Below are positions 1 to 16,515 of a DNA stretch of 64,000 bases, piece after piece. The notes under the pieces are model-generated. The model had not been told where the DNA came from, made no database searches, and saw only the letters and a program-made list of their open reading frames with translations. The stretch is taken from positions 39,374,863-39,438,862 of the forward strand of contig OX457047.1 of NCBI GenBank assembly GCA_949752735.1. The letters run 5' to 3'. The stretch comes from Lumbricus terrestris (lineage: Eukaryota > Annelida > Clitellata > Crassiclitellata > Lumbricidae). The translations under genes were made by a program, and so were the position numbers. How positions within the stretch are numbered: position 1 is the stretch's first letter; each line of letters starts with the position of its first letter.

Positions 1-29
1 TGAAACGTGAATGGGAAAACAACGCTTAC

Positions 30-2798
30 CAAGTACTAGATTGATGTGCAGGTCTTCGGAAATACTCATGACTTTGTTGAGAAAGTTTGCTGGAGCATCC
101 TCAGAAATCAGTTTTGAACTGCTATGGACAATGGTAACCCTCTTCTTCGGGTAGATGGTGGCAACCTCCGCTGCAACCTCAACCCCCACTGGTCCACCTC
201 CAACTATGACAACATCCTGACTCTTCTTTACCTTGAAGAGAAAACAGATATTTACAACACAGTTAACAACTTTAATTCAATAGATGCCGGAACAAAGCCT
301 GCCAGGATAGAGACCTGGACCATGCACGGGTGCACTAAGTCCAGATGTCCGACCCTCCAAGGAGCTGGAAACAAACAGTCTGATATGGACACTCGTGGAC
401 CCGAAATGTGGAGTTGAATCTGCACCCTCTAGTCTGGGAAAACAGGTGAAGAGTTCTGAAAACGACAACTTCCTGGAAAGAGACCCACACTTATGATTTG
501 ACGATAAGTTCGAATTCAAACGAACTCATAGGGAATAGATTACAGGCCCTTGGTTTTCCCCTTTTAGACATGCATGGATGGTCAAATTGAAGTGTCCTCA
601 AACACAGTAGTAAACAAAAAATCCGGCAATCACGAAAAAAAGCAAACAACAATAGGTCCCCAACTAAAGGCCAACGAAGTAGTGAGCCACTTCTATGTAG
701 TTCACCAACGTTAGCTTCCAGTGTGAATGCGATTGAGTGCAAAAATATGGTGGTATAGAACACAGCAGGAGAAGACTAACACTCACCTACGATCCGTCTT
801 CTGCGAGTTACTTCACAATATTATCGCAATCGCAAGCTCCAATATCGTTAAATCATTGTCATAAAGCTATAGATACGCGAAGTGTACCGCTTGTTCCCAA
901 GTGTTGGACTCACAAGCAGTGCCATGATGGCGACTACATTTCAGCAGGTCACATCAGGGTCATGAGAGTTATTCAGCAGCTCGCGTGGAAAGAAACGCAG
1001 GCCTAATAAGGAAGATAACACAAATAAATATTCAGAATAAATTTTGGCAGGTCATAAGGCAGGTCAGAAGTTAGAAAGGCAGATCCGATAACTTGCTGCG
1101 ACCTATGGTCACTGCTCACAAGTTCTCCAACTTCTTTCAAAATACATCACCTCTTCAGCAATTTTGGAATATTTTTCAATGATATCCTTTCCAGAACTGC
1201 AGCTTTCTTTCAGCGGTTCAAGAGAACCAGTCGCAATGACGAGGATGTCATATGACATTTCTGTACCATCCTCCAAACTGATGACCTTCGACTCTGTGTT
1301 GATCTTTGTCACCTTTCCACGTCGGAAGTGAGTTCCAAATGTTGGTTCATAATAAACGACCATCTTTTTTGCAAATCCTATAAAATTTCACGTAAAAATT
1401 AACGATTTCAATGCCAAACAGAGCATTCGTGTTCATCTTCCAATCAACAAGTCAGGGCTTTTTTAACCTGCAGTTGTACACAAAATGTGCAGTTCTAAAC
1501 AGCCCTGCAACAAGTAGCCTACTCATAATATGCAACAGGTAGCCTATGCATACAACATAACTGTTCTAAAGGAACACTGCAACGCATATTTAGTAAGCAA
1601 CGTAGTTTATTTTCAAAGTGAATTAAGCAACTGGTGCTACATAAACAATTCACTTTCATCCGTCTCTGTGAAAATTGACACAATTTATTGATAGTGACAA
1701 CACGCATGGTTCGATGCCCTATCAATATTGATGCCACTGACATCACGATACACTCGTACGATATATGGACATATAATTAATTGAATATTGATACCGTAGG
1801 CTATATTGACACGATGTTGGCCTAATAGCAAATCGAATCAAAATTTACTGATCTAAAAAGTAACATGCACAGGCTATTCAATACACAATAAGACCAAGTG
1901 ATTAAGTAATTAAGTGATTTAGTGTGGTTCCATTGGTTCAAAGCGGAGAATGTCAGGAAACAATATAGGTAGGCTTCTCTGACGGAAGGATCTCGATGGG
2001 TAGGGGCCTGAGGAAAAGTGTGATGAAGTACAGTTAATGGGATAGTATTCTTTATTGCTTTTTTACAAGATTTGAATTAGGGGAAAATTGAATCAGTAGA
2101 AAAACATTAGGTGTGCATATGTGCATATGTGCATATGCAAAAGAAGGAAAGTATTGCAAAAAAATTAACGTTAATAACCGCAGATAATGAATATTTCATT
2201 ATTTGACTGCATGTCTAATTGTCTCTCTATATATATACAGGGCCGTAGCAACAATGAACGTGGCCCCCTCCGAACATATGGGCGGGACCCTTACAATGCA
2301 TAAACTGGTATACGCGGTATACGTAATTTTGCAATGTGCTTATCCTAAGTAATTGCATGCTATACTTATTATTAAGCTCTAAATCTGATATTATGAAATT
2401 TTCTAGAATTGGCATCAAATTGCCTTGATCCAGTAGGCCTATAGTGCATAGGCTATCTGAAAATCCGTTGCATTTTCAGCGGTCAAAAGTTGGCTCTTAA
2501 TTAGGGCCCCTACAATGCAGAAATTGGAATGTGGTAGCCTATTTATATTTATACAATAAAATTATAATGGGGTGCATATTATGTATAGCCTATACACGGG
2601 TCTACTTGTACATGTATTCCGTACTTACGGCGGCTGAAGTCTTTCTGACAGTGCTTTTCAACATGGATTGTGCAACAGCTGCAATAAATGTCACTTAGCC
2701 TACCTATAGTTACACCTTATATTTTTTGACACTTTCAGGGGCCCCCTTTCTTGCGGGGCCCCCTCCGGTCGGAGGGTACGGAGGACGGTCGCTACGCC

Positions 2799-2834
<36 letters not shown>

Positions 2835-5800
2835 GGTGCCACTCAAAAAAAATTATTTTTATTTTTATCTTCCCACCCTCCAAATATGTTTCCATTGTTG
2901 AAATAATAAGGTTCACAAAATTTGGAAGCATTATAAAAATATTTGCTGGTAGCTCCACGTGGTTAAAGTTTTTAGCATTGAACAATGTTAATTTTCATGC
3001 TGTTTCAATGGTTAAGATACATTACTATGAAGGGTATTCATTATTACTAAGTTAGTGATGAGCAATTGAGCACAGCACTACTGGTGAGCAACAGTAGACT
3101 CCTTAGTAATTAGAAATGTCTGTGGTTTGCCTCTCAGCAACTTATAACACAAATTTATTCTGTTTTTCGTAGTGATGAAGGACACCATTGAATGAATCAG
3201 CGGCATTGTTGACCACCATCAGACTCTCTGCTCATATTGGAGCACTAGCATACTCAGAAATGCTCTCTCAAGTGCTAGGGTGAAGGTCTTAAGGACAAGA
3301 AGTCATGTGATATTCCAATTGCCACAAGAAGCTGCTAAGTATGTTGTGACAACCATCGCTGCATTGGTATAGCAACAGTGCCATGCAGCACAACATGTCA
3401 AGGAGTTCGTCCATGAGTTTCTTAACTTAGGTCTGTGACCATTGCTTCCTTCCAGAGGAACCATTGTATCAAAGAAAGTAGGACCATTTAGGATTTCACC
3501 TAGATGCTACAAATGACTACAGAGGGACTTGATTGCTGAATCGGCAACAGTTTTGGTTGTTTGTCGGTATGCATCAAACTCATGCGGAAGATTCAAGTCG
3601 TTGCGAGGATCATGCATGTGCGTACAGACACTTAATGTACAAATTCACAACTGCTTTGAACTCTTGGAGAGCTGACAACTCACGTTTGGTAACGTTTATT
3701 GAGAGTAAAATAAGTAGCTTTTAAAATTGTATGTGACCTTGCCATCCATCTATAGGCAAACTAGCTCTATAGGATGCATGGGCTCCAGAGGCATGGATAC
3801 GCATATATTCCCCACTTTCCACTCCTTCTAAAAATATCAGTGCCAGGTGAAAGAACTCATAGTGGTCCTAACAGTCTTGGCTGAATATCATTGAGCTGGA
3901 TGAGCTCAATAAACTCACTTTGCATCAGATTCAAACCAGTGCAGTCGTTATCACCTTTATACCGTTTTCATACCGGATCTGCTTCAAATATGTATACCTG
4001 AGTCTCTAAATCTGTTAAATTATATCTTGATGTTATGCCACTGGAGTTCCCATCTGGTGTTGAACGCTTTGGCATCGACTAATCCCATGATTTTGGTCTA
4101 CAAACCAAGCTCATACGCTTTTGTACAGACAAAACACAGGCACCAGCATGAAGGCGTGTAGTGCTAGTTGTATGAAATGACATAGACAGTACTGAGTCTT
4201 TATTTAGCCTTTTTTGGTTTATTCCTGTTATTATAACAACAACCAAGAATTGGGACAGATTAAAAATTACAAAAAACATTATTATTCTTAGTCAGTATGA
4301 ACAATGAGTCACAGCACAGTCTGTTCTCTGTAGATATAAGTTATTTCCATACGCGATTTCGAAGAAATGATGTGATACGCTATTATAAACTACTAACGCA
4401 CGGAGCTACCTCTAAATATTCATCAACCTGAATAAAATTTGTTACACATGAGTTTCTTGTCATAGAAAACATTTTTAGGGGGTGGGAAACTGGAATAGGC
4501 AAAATTATGTTTTGACCATGCATTTCGTTGGCACCCTAATATATATACATATCATTTGCTTAACCCTCATAGGGTCACGATTTTTCCCAACCGATTTTGG
4601 TCACCGGGGGGTAAAAAAATACCCCCACTGTGATTCGCATGATTCTCATGATAAACTCCGATTTTTAAGTATAAAACTAAAAGAAGTTATTTTTAGAAGG
4701 TTCGAGGAATGCACTGGAACCAAAGTAACATATGCAGCACTGCAGGGAAATCAAAATGGCGGACAAAATGGCGGCCAGAATCTTAAATGGCTATAAGTGA
4801 AGTTATGTATGCAATGGAAACATGATTTCAGAGTCTAAATCAACATTATCGAGGTCAAGGGATATAATGGAACCAATGTCACATATGTGGCACTACACGA
4901 AAATCAAAATGGCGGACAAAATGGCGACCAGAATATTAAAATGGCTATTAGTGAAGTCATATGTGCAATGGAAATATGATCTCAGGGTCTAAATCAGCAT
5001 TTTCGAGGTCAAGGAATGCGATGGAACCAATTTCACTTATATTGCACTGCAAGGAAAGCACAATTGGGAAAAATGGCGGCCAGATTGCTGCAGACAATTT
5101 CATTTATTTATCCTAATTTTATGACACCAAAACGATTTCTATTATAGGCCTAATGTCCAGAGACTGATAAGGAGACATTTTAACAGCAAGACACTCATGT
5201 GTACAGCATGCATAATGCTATGTTTAAAAATTCCTGAGTAAAATAGCTAGGACGTGGTACATTCGCGTACTTTTTAGCTGATTTGGGTACATGAATAACT
5301 AATGAAACTGGATGCATTATGTGCATAAAACATATTTAGGAAAAGTCATAGAAGCGATTTCTTCAACTATTTTCAGGGATTAAAATTTCCGTGAAAAACC
5401 GAGATGGGGGTATTTTTTTACCCCCCGGTGACCCTATAAGGGTTAAAGCACTTGTACCATCTGCGAATAAGATAAAGTGTAAAAGGACAGCTGGATTAGC
5501 AACTTCGCTGATACGAAGAATAGTAAAGGTCCAAGTATCGAGCGTCGAGGAACACCAAACATGACAAGTTAAAGACTGTATATAATTATAGTTAGCCATT
5601 TCACAGACTTGCTGAAGGAGGAAGTTCAGACAGCGTTTAAACAATTCAAAGGCGTCATTTACCACAGCGGATAGATATCGATGTCATTATAGGCTCTGTT
5701 GATAAGATTTTAATAATAGCGATGTCATAATGTCGACAGCCTACAGAGAATGTAATTTTTTAATTAAACTTTTATTAATCTCCCAAATTAAAGCCCAAAG

Positions 5801-6020
5801 CGCTTTAGAAATTGTAATCAAATCCTGTTTTCTGTTCTGGACCTGGTTCGACCACTGCCCGAACGCTTGCGATGTTGTGATGGAACGCATCTTTCATGTC
5901 GATGATACAGAAGTTGGCGTTCTGCTTCAGTAACTTCCTTGCCAGCTCTATGCCTCCATACCCAGCACCAACGATCACAATGCGCTTGTCTTGTGGAATG
6001 GAACTGCTTCCCAAGCCCAT
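30..6020 (-). CDS. AIFM2-like: FSP1/AIFM2-like oxidoreductase, gene A (3' end outside window)
   Basis: Three exons are visible on the minus strand: exon 1 at 5843-6020, exon 2 at 1151-1377, exon 3 at 30-231. Sizes (178, 227, 202 nt) and phases match genes B and C, and every junction is GT-AG. Exons 4-6 would lie left of the window. Exon 1 starts MGLGSSS, so Gly2 is a candidate N-myristoylation site as in vertebrate FSP1, and carries the FAD-binding GAGYGG motif and the conserved DMKDAFHHN segment. Exon 2 holds LVIATGS. Exon 3 holds the second dinucleotide motif GGGPVGVE, whose Glu corresponds to human Glu156. The family reduces CoQ10 and vitamin K with NAD(P)H at lipid droplets and plasma membrane. 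The exon 1 donor (GTCCAG) is weaker than in the paralogs. Intron 1 (4.5 kb) is expanded by three transposons. The visible part has no frameshift or stop. Confidence 0.88.
1453..1507. mobile_element. 55-bp minimal hAT-like element, family 1
   Basis: The termini CAGGGCTTTTTTAAC and AACAGCCCTG are flanked by the perfect 8-bp duplication CAACAAGT (1445-1452, 1508-1515). It is an extreme deletion form of the ~195-bp family at 13,712, 34,392 and 49,568. Located in intron 1 of gene A. Confidence 0.85.
2238..2802. mobile_element. Inverted-repeat element, hAT-like (565 bp)
   Basis: Starts CAGGGCCGTAGCAAC and ends GTCGCTACGCCTCTG. The flanks are TATATATA on both sides, but these lie in an AT run, so the duplication is only suggestive. 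No transposase frame. Confidence 0.6.
2832..4540. mobile_element. Inverted-repeat element of about 1.7 kb
   Basis: The left end TTAGGGTGCCACTCAAAA and right end TGGCACCCTAA are inverted, and the similarity resumes inward (CTTCCCACCCTCCAAATATG against the GGGGGTGGGAAACTGG region near 4,480). Both flanks are (TA)n, compatible with a TA-targeting Tc1/mariner-type element. The interior has no intact reading frame. Confidence 0.55.
4560..5446. mobile_element. piggyBac-like non-autonomous element (TTAA target)
   Basis: Flanked by TTAA (4,560-4,563 and 5,443-5,446), with ends CCCTCATAGGGTCAC and GTGACCCTATAAGGG. A second inverted block (CACCGGGGGGTAAAAAAATA) lies near each end. The interior carries about 2.6 copies of a ~155-bp tandem unit (4,700-5,090) containing AAAATGGCGGACAAAATGGC. 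No transposase. Confidence 0.75.
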
Positions 6021-6055
6021 CTTAAATGTTTGAAGTCAAGCTGCAGCAGAAACAT
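6021..6055 (-). promoter_or_regulatory. Putative 5'UTR splice acceptor upstream of gene A start codon
   Basis: On the minus strand a pyrimidine-rich stretch ending TTTCTGCTGCAG stands about 23 nt before the ATG. Genes B (near 15,890) and C (near 27,080) have the same arrangement, ending CTGCTGTAG. This suggests a non-coding first exon further upstream in all three genes. It is inferred from conservation and shape only. Confidence 0.4.
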
Positions 6056-6492
6056 AGAGGCTATTGTAATGTTATATGTATACGACAATTTTAATATAAT
6101 GCAAATGTGATTAAAATGAACTCGTCTGTAGCAACTTTTACAAGTACCTCTCCATATTTTAGGCGCCCTTGTAACGACATGGCTGTGTTACGGCGCCATA
6201 GAAATCGTCATTGTTATTATTATTATTATTATTATGACATTATAATTATCGTCCACAAAGCAGAGAAACTTATGCTGTATATTATAGTCAGCAAGAAAAT
6301 CATCCAGTCCAATTGACTTCTATATCCGCATACATGTACAGCCCAATGAATGAGTGCTGAGTGTAGCCTCCTTGGGTACAATAACTAGCAACGATAATAA
6401 CAACTGCCATCATTCAACAAGGTCTTCTGATTAACATTCTATGGTCTTACCACAAGAACAACTCATGGTAGCGACGTTTTTGGATGTTTCTA

Positions 6493-6502
6493 TCTCTGTC
6501 TG

Positions 6503-6567
<65 letters not shown>

Positions 6568-6620
6568 GTCTGTCTGTCTCTGTCTTTGTCTGTCTCTCCC
6601 TCTCTCCTGTGTCTGTTCGT
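6493..6620. repeat. (CT)n/(CTGT)n microsatellite
   Basis: About 100 bp of CT with TCTGTCTGTC interruptions. Apparent Ser/Leu-rich frames here are artefacts. Confidence 0.95.
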
Positions 6621-6829
6621 TCCGCTCAGTCACTTGTATCATTTTGTTCTCAACGTAAGACCAAGACCAACATAGGTTTTTCAAATAGCCTAACTTACCT
6701 CCAAAGGTTACTATGCAGTTGTTCGATTTCAGAGTTCATGTTCACACTTCACCCAGATGAAAGACTCGCCACACAAAGCTTTAATACATAACCTATGATT
6801 GGTCTTCGTGTGAGTTTAGTCTGCTGCTG

Positions 6830-7470
6830 ACTGAGACTCAAACAAGACTTCATGAACAGGAGCAAGCTTGAAAATAGGCCTCGAATTAGCAAAGAGTTTC
6901 TACAAGACCCCCGTGCCAATAAAAATTATGCTGACGACTAAATGTTGCTTTTTGATGTGTGCGAGTCTGTGAAAGCAAAACTTTTGACCTACATACCTTA
7001 TGCTGTGTAATATATTTCCAGTCAAGATCTTCAACCTTTCAAATGCAAAGCTTGAGTGTGTCTGTCGAATAGAATATTTGCTCGTAACAGCTGGAGGTAC
7101 AATCGAAAATTTGATATTTTGTCATCCAGCGTCAAAATTGGAAGATTCGTTAAAAGTTGTACAGTGTAGAAATCAATATGGCATGCTGGGTCAGGACGCA
7201 GATGTTATTCTTAATTGCTTTTGATGTCCTGTGAAAATGAGTTTTTCTGCAAATTGATTTTTCCTAATTGCTTCTGTCATCGTGACTTAAATTGACTAGG
7301 ATTCGAACATCATTCAAGTGTGCTCCAAAGTGAAAACATAGGCTTACCTCTGACCTCGCCCCTCTCCTCGCCTCCCATGCCTGCCCTGTTGGCCCATCTC
7401 TATGCAGACGAAGTTCAAGCCTACCAGAACCGCCGCGCCTCAGACTCTGTTCCGCCGTGTCCGGTCTATG
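6830..7470. repeat. Duplicated 5' flank of the FSP1-like genes (copy A)
   Basis: Blocks here match, in the same order, 16,830-18,230 (upstream of gene B) and partly 31,140-31,690 (upstream of gene C). Shared stretches include the part around GCAAAGAGTTTCTACAAGA, the ACCTTATGCTGTGTAATATA stretch, and the TGCAAATTGATTTTTCCTAA stretch. This marks the duplicated genomic unit, which extends well beyond the coding exons. Confidence 0.75.
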
Positions 7471-7480
7471 AACACCATGT

Positions 7481-7707
7481 GGGGCGCGGTGGTGTAGTGG
7501 TGGCGTCGTTGCCTTGAAGCCGGAAGGTTCGAGGTTCGAATCCACCTCGACGCGTAAGGACCTTGGTCAAGTCCTTCACTCACAATTGTTCAGCGCTTCG
7601 GCGTGAAACTCCGATGCAGTGTCCGCTCTGCATTCGGGAGCGCCTCTGAGTAGAAGGAGCTTGAAGGGGCGCTATAACAAGTGCACACACACACACACAC
7701 ACACACC
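7481..7707 (+). mobile_element. tRNA-derived SINE, full copy
   Basis: The head is tRNA-like: an A box (TGGTGTAGTGG) and a B box (GGTTCGAATCC) for RNA polymerase III. A family body follows (GACCTTGGTCAAGTCCTTCA, CGGCGTGAAACTCCGATGCA). The 3' part, GGGAGCGCCTCTGA...GGGGCGCTATAA, resembles the LINE 3' end of this window, and a CA repeat closes the element. Confidence 0.85.
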
Positions 7708-8339
7708 ATGGGAACTTGGGTATATGGATGTCCAACCAACGCCGTCAAACTCAGTTCATTTGGCTTGGCACCGCATTGCTGCCGAATTTCCTGACTTTCT
7801 TTTCTTCACCATGGTCTGCGACGGTGCGACTTTGGTGTATCAGTCCGACTTATTGCCCGCATCCGCAAATTTAGTCACATATCCAGCCATGATATTAATG
7901 CATGACGTTCTCCACTAACGTCCCTCAAGCAGCGAATCGAGCATTATTATCATTGGACGCCGCTCAGTCTTATTATACGCGATCTCGTGCTTAGCATTCT
8001 AAGTTTCTTCTGCAGTTCGCACTACGTATTACGCCGCTGACGTCGTTAGTCGTTAGTCGTTACTGCCTGGATGTCGTCAAATCGACTGCGGCTAAACCCT
8101 CAAAACTCAATATAGTTGGTTCGGTATCAGCAGCTACAGGCAAGCTGAAGATCCCTATCTTCTGAATTCACTACCTTTGCTTTGTCCACCTCTATCCCGA
8201 ACCTGGGGACCACTCTGGACAAGGAACCGTCCTCTGTGGAGCTTATATCGTCATTGATTCGATCCTGCTACTGCCTCTTGCGCCAGTTACGAGTTGTCTC
8301 TTGTCCCCTCTCTTCCTCTTCCGCTTTGGCATTTGTTAA

Positions 8340-8597
8340 CAGTGGCGGCGCCAGGATTTCAGGTTTTAATGAGGCTGAATCTTCGCGGAAATTTTCCATT
8401 TTCATCCGCCAAAATTTCCGACGACCTTTTTTATTCACCCGGTCAAAATCTCATGATCCCCCTGATGGGTGATGGATCTATTTCATTTTTAGAGGGGGCT
8501 TATCATGGAAATATTTCAGTTTTACATGAATTCTTAGGGGCTTTGTCCCCGAATGGCGTTTTAGGGGGCTTAGCTCCTACCCCCTGGCGCCAGTGGC
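8340..8597. mobile_element. hAT-like element, family 2, right end damaged
   Basis: It starts CAGTGGCGGCGCCAGGATTT like the copies at 13,913 and 34,641 and keeps the internal CGACCTTTTTTATTCACC stretch. The right terminus is shortened (CCTGGCGCC), and no target duplication could be matched. Confidence 0.65.
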
Positions 8598-8669
8598 CTC
8601 CGTTCTCTTCGGCGGGACCTGTCTACCTTTTCAATAACAACTCAAGTCTCAAGATTTAATGTGTGTGTG

Positions 8670-8745
8670 TCTGTGCCTGGATCGGGAGCGCCTCTGAATG
8701 TTATCTTGAAGGGGAGCCATATAAGTTCCATGTATATAAACAACA
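8670..8745 (+). mobile_element. SINE/LINE 3' tail remnant
   Basis: GATCGGGAGCGCCTCTGAAT and CTTGAAGGGGAGCCATATAA match the shared tail region; no head is present. A GACA/GATA microsatellite follows. Confidence 0.5.
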
Positions 8746-8756
8746 TATACATATTT

Positions 8757-8803
8757 GGATAGACAGACAGACAGACAGACAGACAGATACATAGATAGAT
8801 AGT
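8757..8803. repeat. (GACA)n(GATA)n microsatellite
   Basis: Seven GACA units followed by GATA units, directly after a SINE/LINE tail remnant. Confidence 0.9.
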
Positions 8804-9024
8804 CGCTGCTCTAGTCTGGCGCTGTCTGCTGGGTTCGCACCTGCCTACATGTACCTTCGCGAGCTCTGCACGCAGTCCTACTCTCAGTGCTCGCCACTTC
8901 CACTCCTTTCGTTCGGTTGAAAATGACTAATCTCTCTCCATTTTGGACGTACCTCCACTATGCAGAGCCGTGTCTTGAACTGCCTTCTCGGTGGTAGCAT
9001 TGTCGACCTGGAATTCTCTCAGGT

Positions 9025-9162
9025 TGATGCCTCGCCCCTTCTAGAACGTGGTAACTCGACCAGGACCACCACGGACTACTCTCACTCTAACTCAACGCAG
9101 CGCTCGTGCCCCGCGCTTGGCTTTCGAGTGGCGCTTTAGAAATTTCGAGTTTACGATTAGAA
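9025..9162 (-). repeat. Interspersed repeat, reverse copy of the 62.6-kb family
   Basis: The reverse complement matches 62,640-62,778, including CGTAAACTCGAAATTTCTAA, AAGCCAAGCGCGGGGCACGA and AGTAGTCCGTGGTGGTCCTG. Confidence 0.7.
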
Positions 9163-9248
9163 TTCGTTCTGAGGCATTTCTCTCTTATCTGAAAGTTTTA
9201 TTTGGCCGCGTTGGGTTTGGAGCGGAATAGTAGCGAATGAATTCATCT

Positions 9249-9300
9249 TGGGCCTCGTTGGCGTTAAGTTCAAACAAACGCTTTGCTGTGAAGTTGATGG
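9249..9300 (+). repeat. Echo of the EXOSC5 5' flank
   Basis: Fifty-two bases align without gaps to 31,989-32,040, immediately upstream of the EXOSC5 start codon; by eye about four in five bases agree, including GTTAAGTT and the terminal ATGG. It lies between the 5' flank of gene A and the 3' flank of gene B, where a duplication junction would be expected. Confidence 0.5.
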
Positions 9301-9479
9301 AACCAAGACCAGGAAAGGTAGAACATCCAACTCCACTGTTCGAGCATGAGGAAAATTCTACCCCTCCACCCCGCCCCGTCACCCCTGTAGCCTTATCCGA
9401 AACTTGGGGAAAGCGGAAATATATGGGGAAACGAGTTGAATACTCCGAACAGTTTCCTCCGACAGTTATAAATATAATA

Positions 9480-10487
9480 TGTGCTTGATGGACCAGTCTG
9501 TTTTCGGATGGGAGGACCTTTGAAGGTAATCACAACACTCGGATCGGCCCTAGTCTTGATGTGGCCCTGGTCCCAATCAAAAATTTATGCTGACCTAACA
9601 CAATTGAAGGGACAATGTCTAAATAAGGGTCATGAGTTAAGGAAGAGAGGCTCCACCAAGTAGTGGTCATTCCTTTGAACAGAATCTATACAGGCCTATA
9701 CTCAATTCAGTGTGAGCGGAAATAACGCTATTACTCTGTTCCAGAGCTGAACTGACATCATCACTTTTGCCAATTAAGCCGATACAGCACACTGCCGATA
9801 ATCAAAACAGCCGATACTGGTTACACGATAAAAAATTCATTCATTATTTTGTCAAAATGTTCTGCTCCAAGGCATATTAAGTCTACTGTTGCAAATACAA
9901 GCATTTTGCTGCTTGCATTCGCCGAAACAAAAATATGTACTTATTTCGGAATTTTTGCGGACCACAGAGGGACGTCCCTATATAGATGGATAGCATTAAT
10001 CATAGCAAGCACCCGGTAATCGCATTTGTAAATTTATATAGCACCACCTCATGAGAAACTCTTGAGAGGCGGTTCCAACCTGAGAGCACCAAACCGCAAT
10101 TAAAGAGAATGGTTTTCAAACGCTTGCAGAAAACTGACAAAGAAAGACCAAGATGAAGATTACTAGGCAATTTATTTGAGTAAGTTAGAACAACCACAGT
10201 AGGCCTACATGGTCTTGTTAAAGCATCTTCCATCTGGCAAGTGGAAAGCTGCCACAAACTAAAAACAACTTTTGACATTGACAGCTTTTATAATTGTGAC
10301 AATACCGATTATACCGAGTGTTCTAAAAATATAGCCCGATTAAAAGTAGGCCTACACATGGCCGATTAATATTTAAAACTTTACATTTCGCCTTGATTCA
10401 TACCCCATAACCATTCAAGATAACTTATCAGCTAACAGAGACGATATCCAGCATAACATGTTTAAATATAGGTCTTGCAGTCTTCCT
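9480..10487. repeat. Duplicated 3' flank (gene B copy)
   Basis: The order of recognisable blocks matches 20,200-21,395 downstream of gene C: a GGACCAGT block, TAAGGGTCATGAGTTAAGGA, CCGATACAGCACACTGCCGA, and AAATTTATATAGC...TTAAAGAGAATGGTTTT. No reading frame here is conserved, so I read it as non-coding duplicated flank. Confidence 0.75.
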
Positions 10488-15872
<5,385 letters not shown>

Positions 15873-16230
15873 CATAAATGTCTTAAGTCAAGCTACAGCA
15901 GAAACATGAAAGTTCTTGTTATGCTATTGTGCAAACCTACTTGAATATAGGCCTACAATGTAAGCTTAGTCTAGTGAAAATGTGATTTAAACTGAACTCG
16001 TTTAAAGCACCCTCTTACGCAGGCCTATGGCCTACCTCTCCGTAAATGTAGGGTGAGAATTGCGGGTGGTTGTGGGGGTTAAACCCCAAGGCTTTCTTAA
16101 GACGCCATAGTGAAGTCCTCAATGTACACCCAAGTGCACATAAATCAACGTCTGGCACCCCAAGTTATTTTTCTACAATAATTCCCATACTGCATGCATG
16201 GTAAATGGTATTAACGTTGATGCGTACAGC

Positions 16231-16408
16231 CAGGGCTTAAAGTGTGCCTGGACGGTCATGGACGGCGTCCATGCACTTGTTTTAAAATCTGAACCCCGTC
16301 CAGCCACTTATTGGCGAGCACAGACTGGAAAGGTAAGGGGCGTCCAGGCACTTCTTTTGGAGAGGTAAGGGGCGTCCAGGCACTTGTTTTTCCACACTTT
16401 AGGCACTG
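16231..16408. mobile_element. hAT-like element, family 4 (178 bp)
   Basis: Ends CAGGGCTTAAAGTGTG and CACACTTTAGGCACTG, with the perfect duplication CGTACAGC on both sides. The interior has GGACGGTCATGGACGGCGTC and a repeated GGGGCGTCCAGGCACTT. Confidence 0.85.
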
Positions 16409-16424
16409 CGTACAGCAGAGAAAG

Positions 16425-16515
16425 TTAATCGTAATCGTAATCCCCAAATTTCTTGAGCGCCACTCGAAAGTCAAGCGCAGGGCACCAGCTTATTCACGAG
16501 CGCTGTGTCTAGTCA
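16425..16515 (+). repeat. Interspersed repeat, same family as 62.6 kb
   Basis: TAATCGTAATCGTAATCCCC, GAGCGCCACTCGAAAGTCAA and AGCTTATTCACGAGCGCTGT match the family core. Confidence 0.65.

Larger units (their letters stand above)
7708..9024. other. Spacer between genes A and B, no gene seen
   Basis: Apart from the transposon at 8,340-8,597, a tail remnant and a microsatellite, this stretch has CpG-containing unique sequence with short frames only. Nothing supports a gene. Confidence 0.6.

Noticed and set aside
7264..7545. 93-codon minus frame
   Set aside because: It overlaps the SINE head and the duplicated gene flank, and the counterpart at 18.1 kb does not keep the frame.
7481..7560. Possible functional tRNA genes at SINE heads (also 19,820 and 29,487)
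   Set aside because: A and B boxes are present, but cloverleaf pairing is incomplete and the same body and tail follow in the full copies, so these are SINEs.
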